In this document: positions 27,677 through 36,923 of the stretch, in pieces
Position numbering within the stretch: position 1 is the stretch's first letter
Layout: every line of letters starts with the position of its first letter
Assembly: GCA_963524205.1 (NCBI GenBank)
Contig: CAURED010000001.1
Location: 217,518 to 281,517, forward strand
Length of the DNA: 64,000 nt
Reading direction: 5' to 3'
DNA from: Aminipila sp963524205
GTDB taxonomy: Bacteria; Bacillota; Clostridia; Peptostreptococcales; Anaerovoracaceae
Notes under the pieces: model-generated
Told to the model about the DNA's origin: nothing
Seen by the model: the letters and a program-made list of their open reading frames with translations, nothing else
Database searches by the model: none
Made by a program: the position numbers and the translations under genes

Positions 27677-27708
27677 TAAAAAAATCGACTGAACTGACGT
27701 TCAATCGA
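27677..27708 (-). terminator. Intrinsic terminator of the Mn2+ riboswitch
   Basis: Minus strand: ten-bp stem TCGATTGAAC / GTTCAGTCGA with loop GTCA, followed by seven T. The 5' arm overlaps the 3' strand of the aptamer's closing helix, so ligand-stabilised aptamer and terminator should exclude each other, giving an ON switch. Confidence 0.85.
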
Positions 27709-27801
27709 GTCTCACTAAATACGCATGTATCTCGGTCACCGGGTATTATCCGTAATGACGACGACCGAACCATAGTGGCAAGTTACTCCCTCGCGATTTT
27801 T
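27700..27801 (-). promoter_or_regulatory. yybP-ykoY (manganese) riboswitch
   Basis: Minus-strand conserved blocks in order: GAGGGAGTAAC, GTCATTACGG, CCCGGTGACCG and AGTGAGACTC, the two metal-binding loop regions of the yybP-ykoY aptamer. A terminator follows and then the P-type ATPase start codon about 50 nt later. Recognised by memory of the family pattern; a covariance search against RF00080 would confirm it. Confidence 0.8.
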
Positions 27802-27920
27802 GTAAATTATAACATTTATTAACCACTTCGTCAACTTTAAATTATAAATTAAACCTGCCTATGTCATGTATTTTTTTACCAATTTTAAAAGGTTAAAAAC
27901 CGCCAACTATCTATAAAGCT

Positions 27921-28262
27921 TTATTTCCACTCTTTCCATACTTCTGGCTTATATCCAACCGTGACTTGTTTTCCATTTCTTATAATCGGTGTCAACATTA
28001 CATGCTGATTCTCTAACACTTTTTCTTCTTTATATTCATCAGCTATATACTTTATTAGTGCTAATGCATCTTTATCTTTGCAGTTTTCATTTAACATCTG
28101 TTCAAGTCCACCGACTGCCTGTTTAACACTATTAAATTCGCCTTTACTCATTCCCTTATCTTTCATATCTATAAACTGGCACTTTACACCACGCTCTTTA
28201 AAATATCTTTGTGCCTTCTTTGTTTCAAAACACTTTGTAGTACCAAAAATTTGTATATTCAT
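27921..28262 (-). CDS. ArsC/Spx-family thioredoxin-fold protein
   Basis: 113 aa. N-terminal FGTTKCFETKKAQRYFKERG has the redox Cys11 in the position of ArsC-family enzymes, but not the CxxC of Spx. The later TPIIRNGKQVTVGY is the family's cis-Pro region. Probably a glutaredoxin-like reductase; true arsenate reduction is doubtful because no ars genes are nearby and many anaerobes carry such proteins with unknown roles. Its ATG overlaps the end of the DUF4491 gene by 4 bp (ATGA), so the two are translationally coupled. Confidence 0.85.
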   Translation of the reverse strand: MNIQIFGTTKCFETKKAQRYFKERGVKCQFIDMKDKGMSKGEFNSVKQAVGGLEQMLNENCKDKDALALIKYIADEYKEEKVLENQHVMLTPIIRNGKQVTVGYKPEVWKEWK

Positions 28263-28597
28263 TTTCCTTCTCCACTGAATTTATTTGAAAAAGCTATCTC
28301 TTTCTGCGATTCATCTGCCTTGTTTGGATTTTGAGGAAACCATCCCTTTTTTACTCGTTCCTTCTGCTCAAAAAGTTCACGTATACTCCACAGTAATGAA
28401 AAACCAAATGTTCCCAACATAGCTGAGATCATAATGGATTCTATAAACAGAGAGGCGGCAATGCAGATCAAGCCTGCCATCATAAACAACGGCCATACTT
28501 TTGTTCCCCAATAATATTCCGCCTTAATAACCACTGGATGAAGAATACCTATCATAATGAATGCCACCGCGCCTATTAATATACCTTCAAATTGCAT
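28259..28597 (-). CDS. DUF4491 family membrane protein
   Basis: 112 aa from ATG 28597 (RBS AGGAGA); a TTG two codons earlier is less likely. Three hydrophobic helices (about 3-22, 33-52, 55-75) followed by a soluble tail. FEGILIGAVAFIMIGILHPV and the LLWSIRELFEQKERVKKGWF stretch fit the DUF4491 family of small inner-membrane proteins. Function unknown in the family. Cotranscribed with the ArsC-like gene by a 4-bp overlap. Confidence 0.85.
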   Translation of the reverse strand: MQFEGILIGAVAFIMIGILHPVVIKAEYYWGTKVWPLFMMAGLICIAASLFIESIMISAMLGTFGFSLLWSIRELFEQKERVKKGWFPQNPNKADESQKEIAFSNKFSGEGK

Positions 28598-28680
28598 AAC
28601 CAATTTCTCCTGTCTGTTTAATGAAATAAAATATCTGGAAGATTGATATCACTGCTCTTGCCGCCAATGATTGATATTTG

Positions 28681-30162
28681 TCAGTCAAATTTTTCAAACA
28701 CCCAAGCGGTCAGCTCATTCAGTGAAGGATGAATCACCATAGAATCACTGATGGGTGCATAAGTGCCCATTTGTGGGCATAGCATTCTCAGCCCTTCAAT
28801 TCCTTTCTTTTCTGCACAGTCTTCTGCTTTCTTCCTGCACTGGTAGCCTTCATTCATCAGATATACAAAAGGCTGCAATAAAATAGCTGCCTGAGGGCCG
28901 ACGATATGAACGCCCAGGATTTTCTTATCCTGACCTACAATCATTTTGATGAATCCGTTATCTTCATCTCTTTTTCTGTATCCCATTGCAATTCCGCCCA
29001 CAACTTCGGAATAATAGTTTTTGGCAGTTTTATATGGGATTCCTCTGTCTTTCGCCTGTTTTTCCGTCATCCCCACATGAGCTACCTGAGGATGGGTAAA
29101 GATTGTCCATGGAACAACGTCATAACTGGCTTCTTTTTTCTCGCTACCAAATAAATTTCGACTCAAAATTAGTGCTTCATAATTTGCTTTATGCCGAAAT
29201 TGATATTTTCCATTGATATCTCCCAGTGCCCAGATGTTTTTCTGCGAGGTCTCCAAATAGGAATTGGTACGGATCCAACCTCTCTCATCAACTTCCACAT
29301 TAGCATTTTCCAAAGATAAGGTATCTGCATTAGACTGAACACCAGAAGCAACAAAGATTTCTTCGCACTCCACAGTTATTCTCTCTTTTGTCAATCGGTT
29401 TTCCACTGTTACATACTTCAAATTCTGATCCTTAGAAACTGACAGAACAGAACTATCGGTCAGTACATCTACGCCATTGCTTATAAATTGCCTTTTAACA
29501 AATTCAGATATTTCTTCTTCCTCTTTGTTTAAGATAAGAGGGGATCTTGCAATAATCGTTACCCTCGTTCCAAAAGCGGAAAAAATATGTGCAAATTCCA
29601 TACTAATAGCGCCGCCTCCGATAATAGTTAGGCTTTTCCACGGTTTTTGGGGAAAATTTTCCCCAAAAAAGGTTTCTGAAGTCACATATCCAGTCTTCTC
29701 TAAGCCTTCAAATGGCGGTATAAAACTTCTTGCTCCTACAGCAATAATAAATTTGTCTCCGCAAATCATATCGTCAGGTCTGTTGTCTTCGTATTGAATG
29801 ACCATACTGTCAGGTTCAGCGAAGGTTCCTGTTCCTTTATATAATTTAAGATTGGGCATATTTAATAAATTGCTTTCAATCTTTTTATGAAAATCAATTT
29901 GTTCCCACATTTTTTGGGAGATAGTATTCCAGTTAATTTCTGGACGGCATGTGTCAATACCAATTCGGTTGGATCTTTCCATTTCTCGGATGAAATCTGC
30001 AGGATATACAAGCATTTTAGATGGAATACATCCCTTCGTCAGACAAGTACCACCAAATTTTGCTTTTTCAATGATTGCACATTTCAGTCCCTGATTCAAT
30101 GCCTCTTCCAGAACCATTAAACCTGCTCCACTTCCTATAACAACAATATCGTACCGTGTCAA
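28681..30162 (-). CDS. Pyridine nucleotide-disulfide oxidoreductase (dihydrolipoamide dehydrogenase/mercuric reductase-like)
   Basis: 493 aa, TTG start with RBS GGAGGTG. FAD-binding VVIGSGAG at the N-terminus, redox-active pair GGTCLTKGCIPSK (Cys40, Cys45), NAD-binding IIGGGAISMEFA, second FAD motif ALGDINGKYQ, and the dimerisation domain. The C-terminus holds HPSLNE, where homologues have the catalytic His-Glu pair HPTLxE. The fold and chemistry (NAD(P)H-dependent disulfide reduction through FAD) are clear. No 2-oxoacid dehydrogenase genes or mercuric MerR/MerT are nearby, so the partner is unknown. A decayed piece of a paralogue lies at 24905-25010. Confidence 0.93.
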   Translation of the reverse strand: MTRYDIVVIGSGAGLMVLEEALNQGLKCAIIEKAKFGGTCLTKGCIPSKMLVYPADFIREMERSNRIGIDTCRPEINWNTISQKMWEQIDFHKKIESNLLNMPNLKLYKGTGTFAEPDSMVIQYEDNRPDDMICGDKFIIAVGARSFIPPFEGLEKTGYVTSETFFGENFPQKPWKSLTIIGGGAISMEFAHIFSAFGTRVTIIARSPLILNKEEEEISEFVKRQFISNGVDVLTDSSVLSVSKDQNLKYVTVENRLTKERITVECEEIFVASGVQSNADTLSLENANVEVDERGWIRTNSYLETSQKNIWALGDINGKYQFRHKANYEALILSRNLFGSEKKEASYDVVPWTIFTHPQVAHVGMTEKQAKDRGIPYKTAKNYYSEVVGGIAMGYRKRDEDNGFIKMIVGQDKKILGVHIVGPQAAILLQPFVYLMNEGYQCRKKAEDCAEKKGIEGLRMLCPQMGTYAPISDSMVIHPSLNELTAWVFEKFD

Positions 30163-30284
30163 ATTAACACCTCCTATTCTTCTTTAAAGCAATATTAAAA
30201 ATTAGAGCACTTTTTTAATTTATCATATCATAAATTTCTCTGTAAAAAAACTGCTGCTTAGTGTTTGCTTAGTAATAATTTGTT

Positions 30285-30334
30285 AAAAGGCTAAATCTAT
30301 AGTTCATTAAAATCAACCTAAAATTTAGCCTTTT
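30285..30334 (-). terminator. Hairpin after FAD-oxidase gene
   Basis: Perfect 12-base arms aaaaggctaaat / atttagcctttt with a long A/T loop, immediately past the stop of the minus-strand oxidase gene; read on either strand the stem ends in TTTT. Confidence 0.65.
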
Positions 30335-30350
30335 AATCTCTTATTAAATT

Positions 30351-31838
30351 TCAATTAAATGGAATGGTATACATCCCCTTCTTTAATACATATCGGAATC
30401 CTCTGTAGTTTGTATCATCTAGTTGGTTAATGATACCTTCATCATCTTTCATTAATAAGTTTGATATAGCTGTTTCAGAATGATTATGGCAACTTTCTTT
30501 GATCCCTTGAGGAAATGTAAAAACATTTAATGGATCATATTTTGTTTTTATTCGTGTCAATTCCTTTACATGATTCCCATAGTATTCTTCTAAATAATTC
30601 GGAAGCTTTCCATACGGAAAGTTCACGTACGAGCCTGTAGTGACTGCTTTAAGATATGGAAATTGTTTACTGATCCATTTCCTGTTATTATTTGCATATC
30701 TGTGCTCTTCCCATATAGACTCCAGCCAAATGATAAAATGTGCCTTACGGTAGAAAAAGGCCGTATCATCTCTTCCAACCTCTGCCACTCTGCCCCCTAG
30801 CGCATACATTGAAATACCGGCAAAAACAGAGCCTTGCGGGCGCTTCTTGATTAATCCTACAATCTCTGATATCTCGTTAGAATTAAAGTCTCTTAGCGCA
30901 AAACGGCTTACGGATTGAAATTTTTCTGAGGAAGGATATACACTACCAATAATGGTAACAGCTTCAAGAAAAGTAACATACTCAATATTGTATTCTGCCC
31001 CATCAAGTGCAAGAAAATCAGCCATCATTTCCTTTGCATTTTCTGGCCTGCCATAGAATATACCCCTTACCAGCATAGCCAGACCATCACTGACAGAGTT
31101 ATAGATTCTCGAAATCAACGTAATTCTGTTATCAGCAGTTCTAAGCCATTCCTGCCAGATATGAAGGAATTCTTCTTGCTCTTCTGAACTGACATTCTGA
31201 TAATCTATTTCGATCAGGGTAACTTTATTAACTCGTTGAGGAAGCCTGAAGGTCATAGATACAATTACCCCAAAGTTTCCACCACCTGCACCGCGGCAAG
31301 CCCAGAAAAGATCGGAATTATTTACGCGGTCTGCTTTTATAATTGCACCTTCATAATTTACCATTTCTATTTTCTCCAAGCTATCACAACCCAGCCCAAG
31401 ATAGCGGCAGGAAAGTCCCCAGCCTCCACCCAGAGAATATCCACTCACTCCAACGGATGGGCAGGTGCCACCTGGAAAAGGATATTTCTTTGAGGATACA
31501 TATCCATATACCTGCTTATTGTTTACCCCACTCTCAACATATAACTGGTTTGTACATTCATCTATCCTCATATGATTCATTTTACTTATATCAATAACTA
31601 AAGTACAATCCCCGTTGGAATATCCTTCGTAATTATGGCCTCCACTACGTATGCGAATCCGTACGCAATGTTTTCTCGACCAAATCACAGCATTTGACAC
31701 ATCTCGTTTATTCCTACAGTATACTATAATTAAAGGATATTGCTGTATTGCTCTGTTGAAACCTTGTCTGGCTTCACTATATATAGGCTCAAATGGCGTA
31801 ACAATGCATCCTGTCAAACCATATAAAAAATCATTCAT
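30351..31838 (-). CDS. Berberine-bridge-type FAD-linked oxidase
   Basis: 495 aa from ATG 31838 (RBS GGAGG, 8 nt). PCMH/FAD_binding_4 domain with RIRSGGHNYEGYS, whose His is the usual 8-alpha flavin attachment site, and CPSVGVSGYSLGGGWG. The C-terminal BBE segment has YVNFPYGKLPNYLEEYYG, then LTRIKTKYDPLNVFTFPQGI, typical of the family. Bacterial members oxidise sugars, secondary metabolites or peptide-derived compounds with O2 or another acceptor; the substrate is not evident. No biosynthetic genes are adjacent. No signal peptide. Flanked by a terminator downstream and an AT-rich region upstream. Confidence 0.92.
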   Translation of the reverse strand: MNDFLYGLTGCIVTPFEPIYSEARQGFNRAIQQYPLIIVYCRNKRDVSNAVIWSRKHCVRIRIRSGGHNYEGYSNGDCTLVIDISKMNHMRIDECTNQLYVESGVNNKQVYGYVSSKKYPFPGGTCPSVGVSGYSLGGGWGLSCRYLGLGCDSLEKIEMVNYEGAIIKADRVNNSDLFWACRGAGGGNFGVIVSMTFRLPQRVNKVTLIEIDYQNVSSEEQEEFLHIWQEWLRTADNRITLISRIYNSVSDGLAMLVRGIFYGRPENAKEMMADFLALDGAEYNIEYVTFLEAVTIIGSVYPSSEKFQSVSRFALRDFNSNEISEIVGLIKKRPQGSVFAGISMYALGGRVAEVGRDDTAFFYRKAHFIIWLESIWEEHRYANNNRKWISKQFPYLKAVTTGSYVNFPYGKLPNYLEEYYGNHVKELTRIKTKYDPLNVFTFPQGIKESCHNHSETAISNLLMKDDEGIINQLDDTNYRGFRYVLKKGMYTIPFN

Positions 31839-32202
31839 AAATATGCCTCCAAATTTGTAAATTCTAAAAATAAGCACAGTCATTCAACTTATTCTATTAT
31901 ATGATGCTACGTTGTCCCCTGTTAAGTTTCAGTGTTACCTAAAACCTGTGTACGAGCATACTTTATTTACAGTGCACAAATCATAACCACCTATCAAAAG
32001 GGGGGTTTGCACAAGGGCTATAAGTCCATATTACCGGCTAGCGTGCTACCCCTGAAGGGGTATTACCTATTTATTATTTTTAAACGAATCTTCATATTCT
32101 TTAAACTGAGCTTATCTAACACAATTTGCATATTAAATTTCTAAATTATATTTAGCTTTTCTTAGACTTAATCTTCCGCATTGTAACTTTATATAGGACC
32201 AG
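31839..32202. other. Intergenic region with a short G/C-rich structured island
   Basis: No convincing gene. Within AT-rich DNA, about 31995-32065 is unusually G/C-rich and contains hairpin arms (gggct-ata-agtcc; tacccc-tgaa-ggggta) and a gctagc palindrome. It could be a small structured RNA, a repeat-type element or a degenerate remnant. I did not recognise a family. Confidence 0.4.
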
Positions 32203-33162
32203 TCACTTCTGAATTTTACTCTTATCTACCCAGAATCGATTTGCCAAGACCTTTGAGCCTATTATCTTTAAATTTCTTAAAAATCCCCCAAAATTAGATA
32301 TTAGTAGTCCTAAAATGATGATTACTCCGCCTATCCATTGCACTATGGATAGATATTCCTTTAGAACGATCTGCGCTGTAACCAAACCGATTACAGGGAC
32401 TAGAAGTGACAAAGGAGCTACTTTTCCCGCTGGATATTTTGCAAGCAATATACTCCAAATTCCATATCCAATTAATGTGGCCAAAATTGAAAGATAAAAA
32501 ATAGAAAATATAGATATGGCATTTAAATTATTTAATGCATACATCAATGTTCTAGGCTTATCAAAAAGTAATGCACCTGCTAGCATTGGTAACGGAGGTA
32601 CAAGACTTGACCATACAACTAAACTCAACATGTTTAGACTTCGCCCCCGCGATGCTGCTACAGCAGAAGCATGCCTTGCTATTATATTTGAAGCACCCCA
32701 AAATGAAGAGGCAAGAAGTGTTAGCAAAAGGGCTTCTATAGGAATTTGAGATATTCCAGCAACATTTCCACTAATCAAATAAAGTCCTACACCTGCTACA
32801 AAAAGTCCTATTATCTGGCTCTTGAGTATTGGTTCTTTCAATAGTATACCGGCCAATAAAATGGTAAAGAATGCCTGAGATTGTAAGATTACTGATGCTA
32901 CACCTGCTGGCATTCCTATATGTATTGCATAAAACAATCAGGAAAATTGCCCTACACCCGCACTCATTCCATAGGCAACAATATATTTCCAGCCGATATC
33001 AGGAGGCTTTACAAATGCTACAGCAGGCAGTGAAGCAAAAATATATCTTAACGAAACCAGCAACATGGGAGGCATTTCGCTAACTCCCAATTTAATAACT
33101 GTAAAATTTATTCCCCATAATACTACAACAACCAATGCAAGTAGCCTATCTCTAAATCTCAT
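32203..33162 (-). pseudogene. eamA: EamA-type DMT exporter interrupted by an in-frame TGA
   Basis: Two consecutive frames in the same phase (32938-33162 and 32203-32937) together give a complete ten-helix EamA protein of about 319 codons. They are split by TGA at 32938-32940: ...GQFS-stop-LFYAIHIGMPAG. E. coli EamA, as I remember it, reads AQFAFLFCAINFGMPAG here, so only one codon is altered. The upstream part has a good RBS (GAGGAG) and start. EamA exports cysteine pathway metabolites. The lesion makes this a probable null allele; there is no sign of a selenocysteine context. A sequencing error is possible. Confidence 0.85.
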
Positions 33163-33218
33163 AAAATTAATCTCCTCTGTGTGTGAATATGATTGGGTAT
33201 ATAGGAAAAAACATATGT

Positions 33219-33340
33219 CTATTTAGAATTTATTGAATCACAGATTCTTTTGAGTCCTTCATCCAATGCAGATTTTGGACATGCCAGATTTAACCTGATA
33301 AAACAATCTGAATTCTGTATAAACATAACGTTACTAATAA
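33219..33340 (-). pseudogene. C-terminal remnant of a PatB/MalY-type PLP C-S lyase
   Basis: Minus strand reads VMFIQNSDCFIRLNLACPKS then ALDEGLKRICDSINSK and stop. FIRLNxACPKSxLxEGLxRI is the conserved tail of MalY/PatB cystathionine beta-lyases. Nothing recognisable remains upstream. It sits just upstream of the broken EamA gene, so a sulfur-amino-acid locus may have decayed here. Confidence 0.7.
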
Positions 33341-33475
33341 GAGTAAATATATTAATAAATTAATAAGTAACTATTTTTTTCATAGTATTTTCAGTAAATA
33401 CATTATACTAAACTCCTCACATGATTTCAAATTTGTATGTAATCAAAAGTTTAGTTTTTTCTTTCTCCTCTTAGT

Positions 33476-34750
33476 TTAATAATCTGCATTACTCCAAGGT
33501 TTTTGCATGTAATGTAGCAACTGATCTAATTGTTCTGTAAATGTCGAATTACTGATTTTTATTGTTCCTAGCCTAACCATAGATGATAAATTGCAAGAAC
33601 CAAGTAGCAATGATGCCAAATCACCTTCCTTGCAATGCAAAGTTACATCTGCCGAGACATCTTTGTCTGCGATGCTCCATTTCCCCGTGTCACTAGCTTT
33701 ATTACAGCTAAACTGAAGCGTAAGTGCTTCCTGCTGATGAATCAATTCATTTTCGTAAATAAATTGAGCGACTAGCTGCATTTTGGGGAACTTTCTGTAA
33801 CTTGTCTGTTTCACAAAATCTTTCGGCGATAAAATTTTAAACATGGTTCCTATGGCTGATACATTTGTTTGTAAAAAACCAAATGGAATATAATTTCCGG
33901 AAACATCTTGTGGATCTTCAAGCAAATGATAAAAATCCTCTTCGCCTGTTCTTAAAACTACAGTTTGGGCAAGATCTGCCTGCAATCTTAAGAATCCCAA
34001 AAGGCTTTTTAAAACTTCTCCATTCTCATAAACCATTTCCTTCACAAGAATGCGATTTTGTGTGTAGTTCACCTTGCTTCCATTTTCAAACCGAAAAGCA
34101 AGATATCCCTTTAGTTTTCCTTCTGACCAATAACCAATTCTTCGCACCTGCGTATCCTTTTCCATATCACGTATTTCTTCCTCGAATTTTTCCAACATTC
34201 CGTGATTATTTTTCGCAAAACTACTATGGCATTCTAGCACTTTAGATAAGTCTTCTATTTTCAGCAAGACCAGATTCTCTAAATTTTCTGCCTTTGGTAT
34301 GCTTGTTGTGGGTATATGATATTCATCTATCTTGGCACCGAAGCCATAGCCCATTCTGCGATAAAAAGAAATGCTGAAAGGTAGTAGCAAGGTCACAAGG
34401 GCTCCTACCATCTTGGCATGTTCCTCAAAATAATGTACCATCTGCAAAGCCGCACCTTTCTTTTTGTGAAGTGGATGTACAGCTAAGGACATTAATCCGC
34501 AAGCTAACTGCATTTTACCATAGATATTCATTGAAAAATGAACAATTTTCATAATTGAAATTAAAGTATCACCTTCAAATAAACCTACGCATTTAACTTC
34601 TTTATCTTCCTTTAATTCCAACGTGATTTTTTCTCTGTAATGTGCTCTGCATTCGTCATCTAAATTCTTGAATGCGGGGTATGCATTCAAATAAATATCT
34701 AGATATGCTTCTATATCCGCAAATTTTAAAGGTCTTATTTCTCTTTTCAT
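33476..34750 (-). CDS. Eis-type GNAT N-acetyltransferase
   Basis: 424 aa. N-terminal GNAT domain with LMSLAVHPLHKKKGAALQMV (acetyl-CoA pyrophosphate loop region) and YRRMGYGFGAKIDEYHIP; the second half is a further GNAT-like fold followed by an SCP2-like C-terminal domain, the layout of Eis/Rv2416c-like proteins. The C-terminus ends ...HYMQKPWSNADY; Eis-type enzymes use the terminal carboxylate. It acetylates amines, in some species aminoglycosides. RBS GGAGAAA; the start shares one base with the stop of the aminotransferase upstream (TAATG), so it is the third gene of the OCD-aminotransferase-Eis operon. The natural substrate may be the product of those two enzymes. Confidence 0.88.
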   Translation of the reverse strand: MKREIRPLKFADIEAYLDIYLNAYPAFKNLDDECRAHYREKITLELKEDKEVKCVGLFEGDTLISIMKIVHFSMNIYGKMQLACGLMSLAVHPLHKKKGAALQMVHYFEEHAKMVGALVTLLLPFSISFYRRMGYGFGAKIDEYHIPTTSIPKAENLENLVLLKIEDLSKVLECHSSFAKNNHGMLEKFEEEIRDMEKDTQVRRIGYWSEGKLKGYLAFRFENGSKVNYTQNRILVKEMVYENGEVLKSLLGFLRLQADLAQTVVLRTGEEDFYHLLEDPQDVSGNYIPFGFLQTNVSAIGTMFKILSPKDFVKQTSYRKFPKMQLVAQFIYENELIHQQEALTLQFSCNKASDTGKWSIADKDVSADVTLHCKEGDLASLLLGSCNLSSMVRLGTIKISNSTFTEQLDQLLHYMQKPWSNADY

Positions 34751-35889
34751 TAAATTTCTCCTTTCTCTTCAAGCTCCTTAACAAAATTTCCAATTTGTTT
34801 CAACCCATCTTTGAAATATTCTATATCACCGAAGCCATAGCCGATACGAAAACTATGTTCTTGCTCGAAACAAGCGCCATGGCAGACTAAAGTACTCTTT
34901 TCATCATATAGTCTTTGTGCGAATTCCTCGGCCGGCATATCAAAGTCGTAATATAAGAAAGACGTAGAACTCATACTATCACAAGCCACACGAAAATGTG
35001 GTTGTGTCTTCAACCATTCATTAAGAGCTGCTCTACCTTCTTCCACGATAGTTTTATTTCTTCTATAGAAAATATCCTTATTTTCCAAGACAATCGCTGC
35101 AACCAGTTCATTAAATTCACCTTCACAGATACTGTTATAAGAACGATAACTCATTAGAGCATCCTTAATTCCTAAATCTCTTGTAACAATCCAGCCAACT
35201 CTTGTTCCTGCACTTGAGAAAACTTTGCTGGTGCTGCTAGTGCAAATACCCTTCTCATATATGTCGCAGATAGAATACATATATTCATCGCTGAGACCTC
35301 TGTAAATTTCATCACAAACCACATAAGCATCAACACTTCTTGCGATGTCAGCAAGTTCTTCAAGTTCTACTTTCGTCAAAGTGTAGCCTGTAGGATTGTT
35401 TGGGTTTGCAAGATTAATCATCTTCGTATTTTCATTCACCATAGCACGAATTTTTTCAAAATCTATAGCATAGTTTGTATCTTCATTGCAGGTACAAATT
35501 CTTACTTCTACACCCAAAGCTTCGGGGATAGAATAATACTGTTGATAATTTGGCAGAATGCTTACAATGTTATCCCCTTCTTCACAAAGAGTATAACAAA
35601 CGATAGAGTTTGCACCTGTGCCTCCATGAACACAGAGTACCATTTCTGGATTAACCGCATCTGTATAAAGGTTTGCAATGGCCTTTTTTAATCTCGGCAT
35701 TCCGAAGAAGTAGCCGTAATGAAGACTCATTTCCTTAATTTCTTTGAAAAAAGCTACTTCATCTGTATTTGTCAATGTTAAAAGTCCTTCTAAAGTTACC
35801 GGTTTACAGCAGCTTGATCCCAAATTATGTTTGGCTTTATCATCTAATGGATTTAACCATTCTTCTACTTTAAATCTACTAATTTTCAT
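34750..35889 (-). CDS. PLP-dependent aminotransferase, class I/II
   Basis: 379 aa, RBS AAGGAGA. Fold type I features: VHGGTGANS for PLP phosphate, NLANPNNPTGY, CDEIYRG with the pyridine-binding Asp, SSTSKVFSSAGTRVGW with the Schiff-base Lys. The N-terminus MKISRFKVEEWLNP and the whole length resemble the partial gene at 1-598. Middle gene of the operon with ornithine cyclodeaminase (upstream, 20 bp) and an Eis-like acetyltransferase (downstream, overlapping). Some close-looking enzymes are annotated capreomycidine synthase; that does not prove the activity here. Confidence 0.92.
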   Translation of the reverse strand: MKISRFKVEEWLNPLDDKAKHNLGSSCCKPVTLEGLLTLTNTDEVAFFKEIKEMSLHYGYFFGMPRLKKAIANLYTDAVNPEMVLCVHGGTGANSIVCYTLCEEGDNIVSILPNYQQYYSIPEALGVEVRICTCNEDTNYAIDFEKIRAMVNENTKMINLANPNNPTGYTLTKVELEELADIARSVDAYVVCDEIYRGLSDEYMYSICDIYEKGICTSSTSKVFSSAGTRVGWIVTRDLGIKDALMSYRSYNSICEGEFNELVAAIVLENKDIFYRRNKTIVEEGRAALNEWLKTQPHFRVACDSMSSTSFLYYDFDMPAEEFAQRLYDEKSTLVCHGACFEQEHSFRIGYGFGDIEYFKDGLKQIGNFVKELEEKGEI

Positions 35890-35909
35890 TTTTTCTCATC
35901 TCCTTTATT

Positions 35910-36923
35910 TTAAATTTCTGCCAAAATGCCCAATTCCTTTTCGCCTGCCAAATCTATGGCTTTTTTACCAGTCACTAAGTCAAGAAGTGCAAGACCTGTA
36001 GCATCAAAGATTGTAATGTCATCATCTGAAAGTCTGCCTTCAATTTGTCCCGCAAGCACTTGCCCAATTTCGCCTATAGCATCTTCTTCTTTAATAATTC
36101 TCCCTTTGATTGGAAGCTCCATTTCTCCTACCTGAACACATTGCTTGATATCATCAGCATAAACTCTAGCACCACGAAAGATCTCAGGATCAATTTCTTC
36201 CTTTCCTTCCATATCCGCACCAATACAACTAAAATGAGTTCCTGGTTTTATCCATTCTTTTTTGATAACAGGTTTCCTTGCAGGAGTAATCGTGATGATA
36301 ATATCACTTTGGCCTACACAAGCTGACATTTCCTCTGCCGCTTCAAAAACCAAACCATTACAGTTTATTTCGAAATCTTGTTTTAGTTTTTGGGGACAAT
36401 TTTTCACAAAGTGTTTTGCATTTTCTAAATTTAGTGGATCTGCAACATAGATTTTCTTTATCTTTGGCATAAGTGTTAATGTGGCAGCAATTTGGTAAAT
36501 CGCTTGATTTCCTGCTCCCAGTACAAACAGTACTTCGGATTCCGGCCTACCCAAAATCTTTGCTCCGATGGCACCGGCAGCACCAGTTCTCATACAAGTA
36601 ATATATGCTGCATCCATAACACCTAAAGGTACACCTGTAGTAGAGTCAAAAATCATCAGCATTCCGTTAAATGATGGCAGTCCTTTTTGTTTATTTAGTG
36701 GAAAGTTATTTAACATCTTCAATCCGTGAAGGTTTTCACCAAAAATGCAACCAGAACGGATATCCATGACTGCATTAGCTTCCTCAAAATCGTAAGACAC
36801 CAGTGGCCATACTACTGTCTTCCCCTCAGCTTTTAATCGATATACTGACTGTACACCTTCAATGACTTTTGACATTTTCAATAATTTTTCCAGATCATTA
36901 CGACCTAAAATTGATACTTTCAT
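35910..36923 (-). CDS. Ornithine cyclodeaminase/mu-crystallin family dehydrogenase
   Basis: 337 aa, RBS GAGGAG. OCD fold: N-terminal dimerisation strands with KMLNNFPLNKQKGLPSFNGM, TGAAGAIGAKILGRPES, and the NAD-binding FVLGAGNQAIYQ. Later GTHFSCIGADMEGKEEIDPE is conserved in the family. Reactions known in this family include ornithine to proline, alanine dehydrogenation and SbnB-type steps; the sequence does not choose between them. First gene of the operon, divergent from a PucR regulator 232 bp away. Confidence 0.93.
   Translation of the reverse strand: MKVSILGRNDLEKLLKMSKVIEGVQSVYRLKAEGKTVVWPLVSYDFEEANAVMDIRSGCIFGENLHGLKMLNNFPLNKQKGLPSFNGMLMIFDSTTGVPLGVMDAAYITCMRTGAAGAIGAKILGRPESEVLFVLGAGNQAIYQIAATLTLMPKIKKIYVADPLNLENAKHFVKNCPQKLKQDFEINCNGLVFEAAEEMSACVGQSDIIITITPARKPVIKKEWIKPGTHFSCIGADMEGKEEIDPEIFRGARVYADDIKQCVQVGEMELPIKGRIIKEEDAIGEIGQVLAGQIEGRLSDDDITIFDATGLALLDLVTGKKAIDLAGEKELGILAEI

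Noticed and set aside
27627..27773. N-terminal extension of the P-type ATPase (open frame to 27773)
   Set aside because: It lies in the Mn2+ riboswitch and terminator; ATG 27626 has a good RBS and matches the family start.
27921..28262. Arsenic resistance locus
   Set aside because: The ArsC-like protein stands without ArsR, ArsB or Acr3 and pairs with a DUF4491 gene.
32938..32940. Selenocysteine or programmed readthrough at the EamA TGA
   Set aside because: The position is an ordinary hydrophobic residue in EamA homologues and I saw no SECIS-like hairpin just downstream.
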